DNA from: Chitinophagaceae bacterium
Lineage (GTDB): Bacteria; Bacteroidota; Bacteroidia; Chitinophagales; Chitinophagaceae
Direction of reading: 5' to 3'
NCBI GenBank assembly: GCA_947483345.1
Contig: CANKNL010000124.1
Span: 1 to 8,470, forward strand
Length of the DNA: 8,470 nucleotides
Shown here: in pieces, positions 6,949 to 8,470 of the stretch
Numbering within the stretch: the stretch's first letter is position 1
Layout of the letters: each line of letters begins with the position of its first letter
Program-made: the position numbers and the translations under genes
Notes under the pieces: generated by a model
Told to the model about the DNA's origin: nothing
Databases searched by the model: none
The model's input: only the letters and a program-made list of their open reading frames with translations

Positions 6949-6956
6949 AACTACGC

Positions 6957-8210
6957 ATGGATGTTTTTGAAAAATTAGTAAAAGATGGTGGGCCAATTGG
7001 GCAGCACATGGACAGAGCCCATGGCTATTTCACTTTTCCGAAATTAGAAGGAGAACTGGGACCAAGAATGAAATTCAGGGGAAAGGATATGATAGTATGG
7101 AGCCTGAATAATTACCTGGGCCTTGTTAATCATCCCGAAGTACGAAAAGCAGATACTGAAGCCGCAGCCAAATATGGATTAGGTAATCCCATGGGTGCCA
7201 GAATGATGAGTGGAAATACGCCGCAACATGAAGAGCTGGAAAAAGTGCTCAGCCAGTTTGTGGATCGTGAAGATACCATGCTTTTAAATTTTGGTTACCA
7301 GGGTATCATGAGTTGTATTGATGCATTGGTAAACCGCCGCGATGTGATTGTTTATGATGCCGAAGCGCATGCTTGTTTAGTTGATGGCGTTAGACTACAC
7401 ATGGGCAACCGGTATGCCTTTAAACACAATGATATTGATGATTGCGAAAAACAATTAAAACGTGCCACAGAACTGGCATCAAAAAACGGCGGTGGTATTT
7501 TACTCATCACCGAAGGCGTTTTTGGCATGGATGGTGAACAAGGTATTTTAAAAGAAATTTGTGAGCTAAAGAAAAGCTATGAATTCCGCATTTTAATTGA
7601 TGATGCGCATGGCTTTGGTTATATGGGACCAACCGGTGCGGGTGCCGATGCAGCACAGGGTTGTCAGAAAGATATAGACCTGTATTTTTCATCAATGGTA
7701 AAAAGCCTGGGTAGTCTTGGCGGATTCATTTGCGGTCCTAAAGCGGTAATAAAATATTTACGTTATAATACCCGTTCCCAAATATTTGCCAAAAGCATGC
7801 CCCTGATGGTGGTTGAAGGCATGCTGAAAAGAATGGACATGATTAAGACCATGCCCGAACTGAGAGAAAAATTATGGCATAATGTAGCTCGTTTGCAAAA
7901 CGGCTTAAAAGAAAGGGGTTTTGATATTGGCAATACCAACAGCCCGGTTACACCTATTTATATGAAAGGCGATGTGCCTGAAGCCACACAAATGGTGATG
8001 GACCTGCGGGAGAATTATCATATATTTTGTTCTATTGTGGTTTACCCTGTTATTCCAAAAGGCGATATCATTTATCGGCTTATTCCTACAGCATCGCACA
8101 GTGATGCTGATATTGATGAAACACTGAAAGCATTTGAAGAAACAAAAAAGAAATTGGATGCCGGTGTTTATAAAGCGGTTGACATACCGGATATGGCAGA
8201 GGTGAATTAA
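6957..8210 (+). CDS. Alpha-oxoamine synthase family enzyme (serine palmitoyltransferase / cysteate acyltransferase / KBL-like)
   Basis: The 417-residue PLP enzyme belongs to the fold-type I alpha-oxoamine synthases, which condense an amino acid with an acyl thioester and release CO2. Visible motifs: SLNNYLGL near 55, GARMMSGNTPQHEELE, LNFGYQG, YDAEAHACLVDG (H around 140), LITEGVFGMDG, the PLP-nitrogen site ILIDDAHGFGYMG (D215, H218), and the PLP lysine K249 in SSMVKSLGSLGGF. The C-terminal half (NTRSQIFAKSMP, LWHNVARLQNGLKERGFDIG, SPVTPIYM) resembles sphingobacterial serine palmitoyltransferase more than BioF. The N-terminus MDVFEKLVKDGGPIGQ is unlike classical KBL, and the length exceeds the usual 395-400. 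Candidate products are 3-ketosphinganine (from serine), a capnine precursor (from cysteate) or 2-amino-3-ketobutyrate (from glycine); sequence alone does not decide. No lipid gene is adjacent. Cytoplasmic, no signal peptide. Family assignment is secure, substrate open. Confidence 0.9.
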   Translation: MDVFEKLVKDGGPIGQHMDRAHGYFTFPKLEGELGPRMKFRGKDMIVWSLNNYLGLVNHPEVRKADTEAAAKYGLGNPMGARMMSGNTPQHEELEKVLSQFVDREDTMLLNFGYQGIMSCIDALVNRRDVIVYDAEAHACLVDGVRLHMGNRYAFKHNDIDDCEKQLKRATELASKNGGGILLITEGVFGMDGEQGILKEICELKKSYEFRILIDDAHGFGYMGPTGAGADAAQGCQKDIDLYFSSMVKSLGSLGGFICGPKAVIKYLRYNTRSQIFAKSMPLMVVEGMLKRMDMIKTMPELREKLWHNVARLQNGLKERGFDIGNTNSPVTPIYMKGDVPEATQMVMDLRENYHIFCSIVVYPVIPKGDIIYRLIPTASHSDADIDETLKAFEETKKKLDAGVYKAVDIPDMAEVN

Positions 8211-8232
8211 GGAAAGCCCTTTTTACAAATTA

Positions 8233-8280
8233 ACCCCTTGTGGCAAATTCTAATGAACACGTCACAAGGGGTATTATTTT
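8233..8280 (+). terminator. Terminator-like hairpin after the alpha-oxoamine synthase gene
   Basis: CCCCTTGTG (8234-8242) pairs perfectly with CACAAGGGG (8263-8271), and A8233-T8272 adds a tenth pair. The 20-base loop is long, and the tail TATTATTTT (8272-8280) is T-rich but interrupted. It lies 23 bases after the stop codon, where a terminator is expected. Its right arm lies in the first unit of the repeat array that follows. Confidence 0.65.
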
Positions 8281-8430
8281 GAACACGACAAAAAGGTGTT
8301 ATATTGAACACGACAAAAGGCGTGTTATATTGAACACGCCAAAATGGGTGTTATATTGAACACGCCAAAATGGGTGTTATATTGAACACGACAAAAGGGT
8401 GTTATATTGAACACGCCAAAAGGCGTGTTC
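8254..8430. repeat. Array of seven 25-26 bp tandem units with hairpin potential
   Basis: Units begin with TGAACACG at 8254, 8280, 8305, 8331, 8357, 8383 and 8408. The consensus is TGAACACG, A or C, C, AAAA, then GG(G/C)GTGTT and ATAT. The first unit is diverged (GTCACAAGGGGTATTATTT) and the last ends in GTGTTC at 8430. Units at 8331 and 8357 are identical. Every internal junction can form GTGTT-ATATTG-AACAC, and the junction at 8319-8340 gives a perfect 8-pair stem (GGCGTGTT/AACACGCC). In the other register, AACACGCC-AAAA-GGCGTGTT forms inside units, best in the last (9 pairs, 8409-8430). There is no spacer diversity, no open reading frame of note and no transposase nearby. The bases after it (8431-8470) show nothing recognisable. 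Confidence 0.9.
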
Positions 8431-8470
8431 CTACTTATTTACATTTATTTAAACCTTCATTAGCAGACGC

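Noticed and set aside
6843..6956. Small SRP RNA, 6S RNA or a known riboswitch in the synthase leader
   Set aside because: A stretch near 6905-6918 superficially recalls SRP RNA, but the GGAAGGAAGCAGCC-type core is absent, and no known riboswitch core could be aligned by eye.
8254..8430. CRISPR array
   Set aside because: Units are contiguous at 25-26 bases with no unique spacers between them, and no cas gene is present.
8254..8430. Series of Bacteroidota promoters in the repeat units (TTATATTG resembling TAnnTTTG)
   Set aside because: Two of the six fixed -7 positions mismatch in each internal unit, and no gene is visible downstream within the window.

Overview
The window looks like a chromosomal segment from the phylum Bacteroidota, most likely a Chitinophagaceae-type soil or freshwater bacterium. 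The reasons are AT-rich DNA, genes without clear Shine-Dalgarno sites, several good matches to the Bacteroidota promoter (TTG or TTTG, about 20 bases, then TAnnTTTG), a PafA-type alkaline phosphatase, and an alpha-oxoamine synthase of a type I associate with this phylum. The family and genus are inferred, not shown.

Layout from left to right. (1) Bases 1-749, minus strand: the N-terminal two thirds of a class V aminotransferase-fold PLP protein with a twin-arginine signal; its C-terminus lies outside the window. (2) 946-3567, plus: a full-length cyanophycin synthetase (cphA), divergent from (1). (3) 3622-4776, minus: a secreted protein made almost entirely of about ten TPR repeats, convergent with cphA. 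(4) 4861-5025, plus: a self-contained tRNA-Gln(TTG) transcription unit with its own promoter and hairpin terminator. (5) 5100-6722, minus: a PafA-like alkaline phosphatase with all recognised active-site residues; its true start is an ATG at 6722, just downstream of a strong promoter element. (6) 6957-8210, plus: an alpha-oxoamine synthase (serine palmitoyltransferase / cysteate acyltransferase / KBL-like), behind a long, possibly structured leader. (7) 8233-8470: a terminator-like hairpin that runs into an array of seven 25-26 bp units able to form hairpins in two registers. No gene is recognisable after 8210.

The genes do not form one operon. Each appears to be a single-gene unit, and orientations alternate (-, +, -, +, -, +). 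Physiologically they cover nitrogen storage (cyanophycin), phosphate scavenging (PafA) and probably sphingoid or sulfonolipid base synthesis, plus two exported proteins of unknown role. I see no defence system, insertion sequence or CRISPR array. The least explained DNA is the tandem hairpin array at 8254-8430 and the leader at about 6823-6956.
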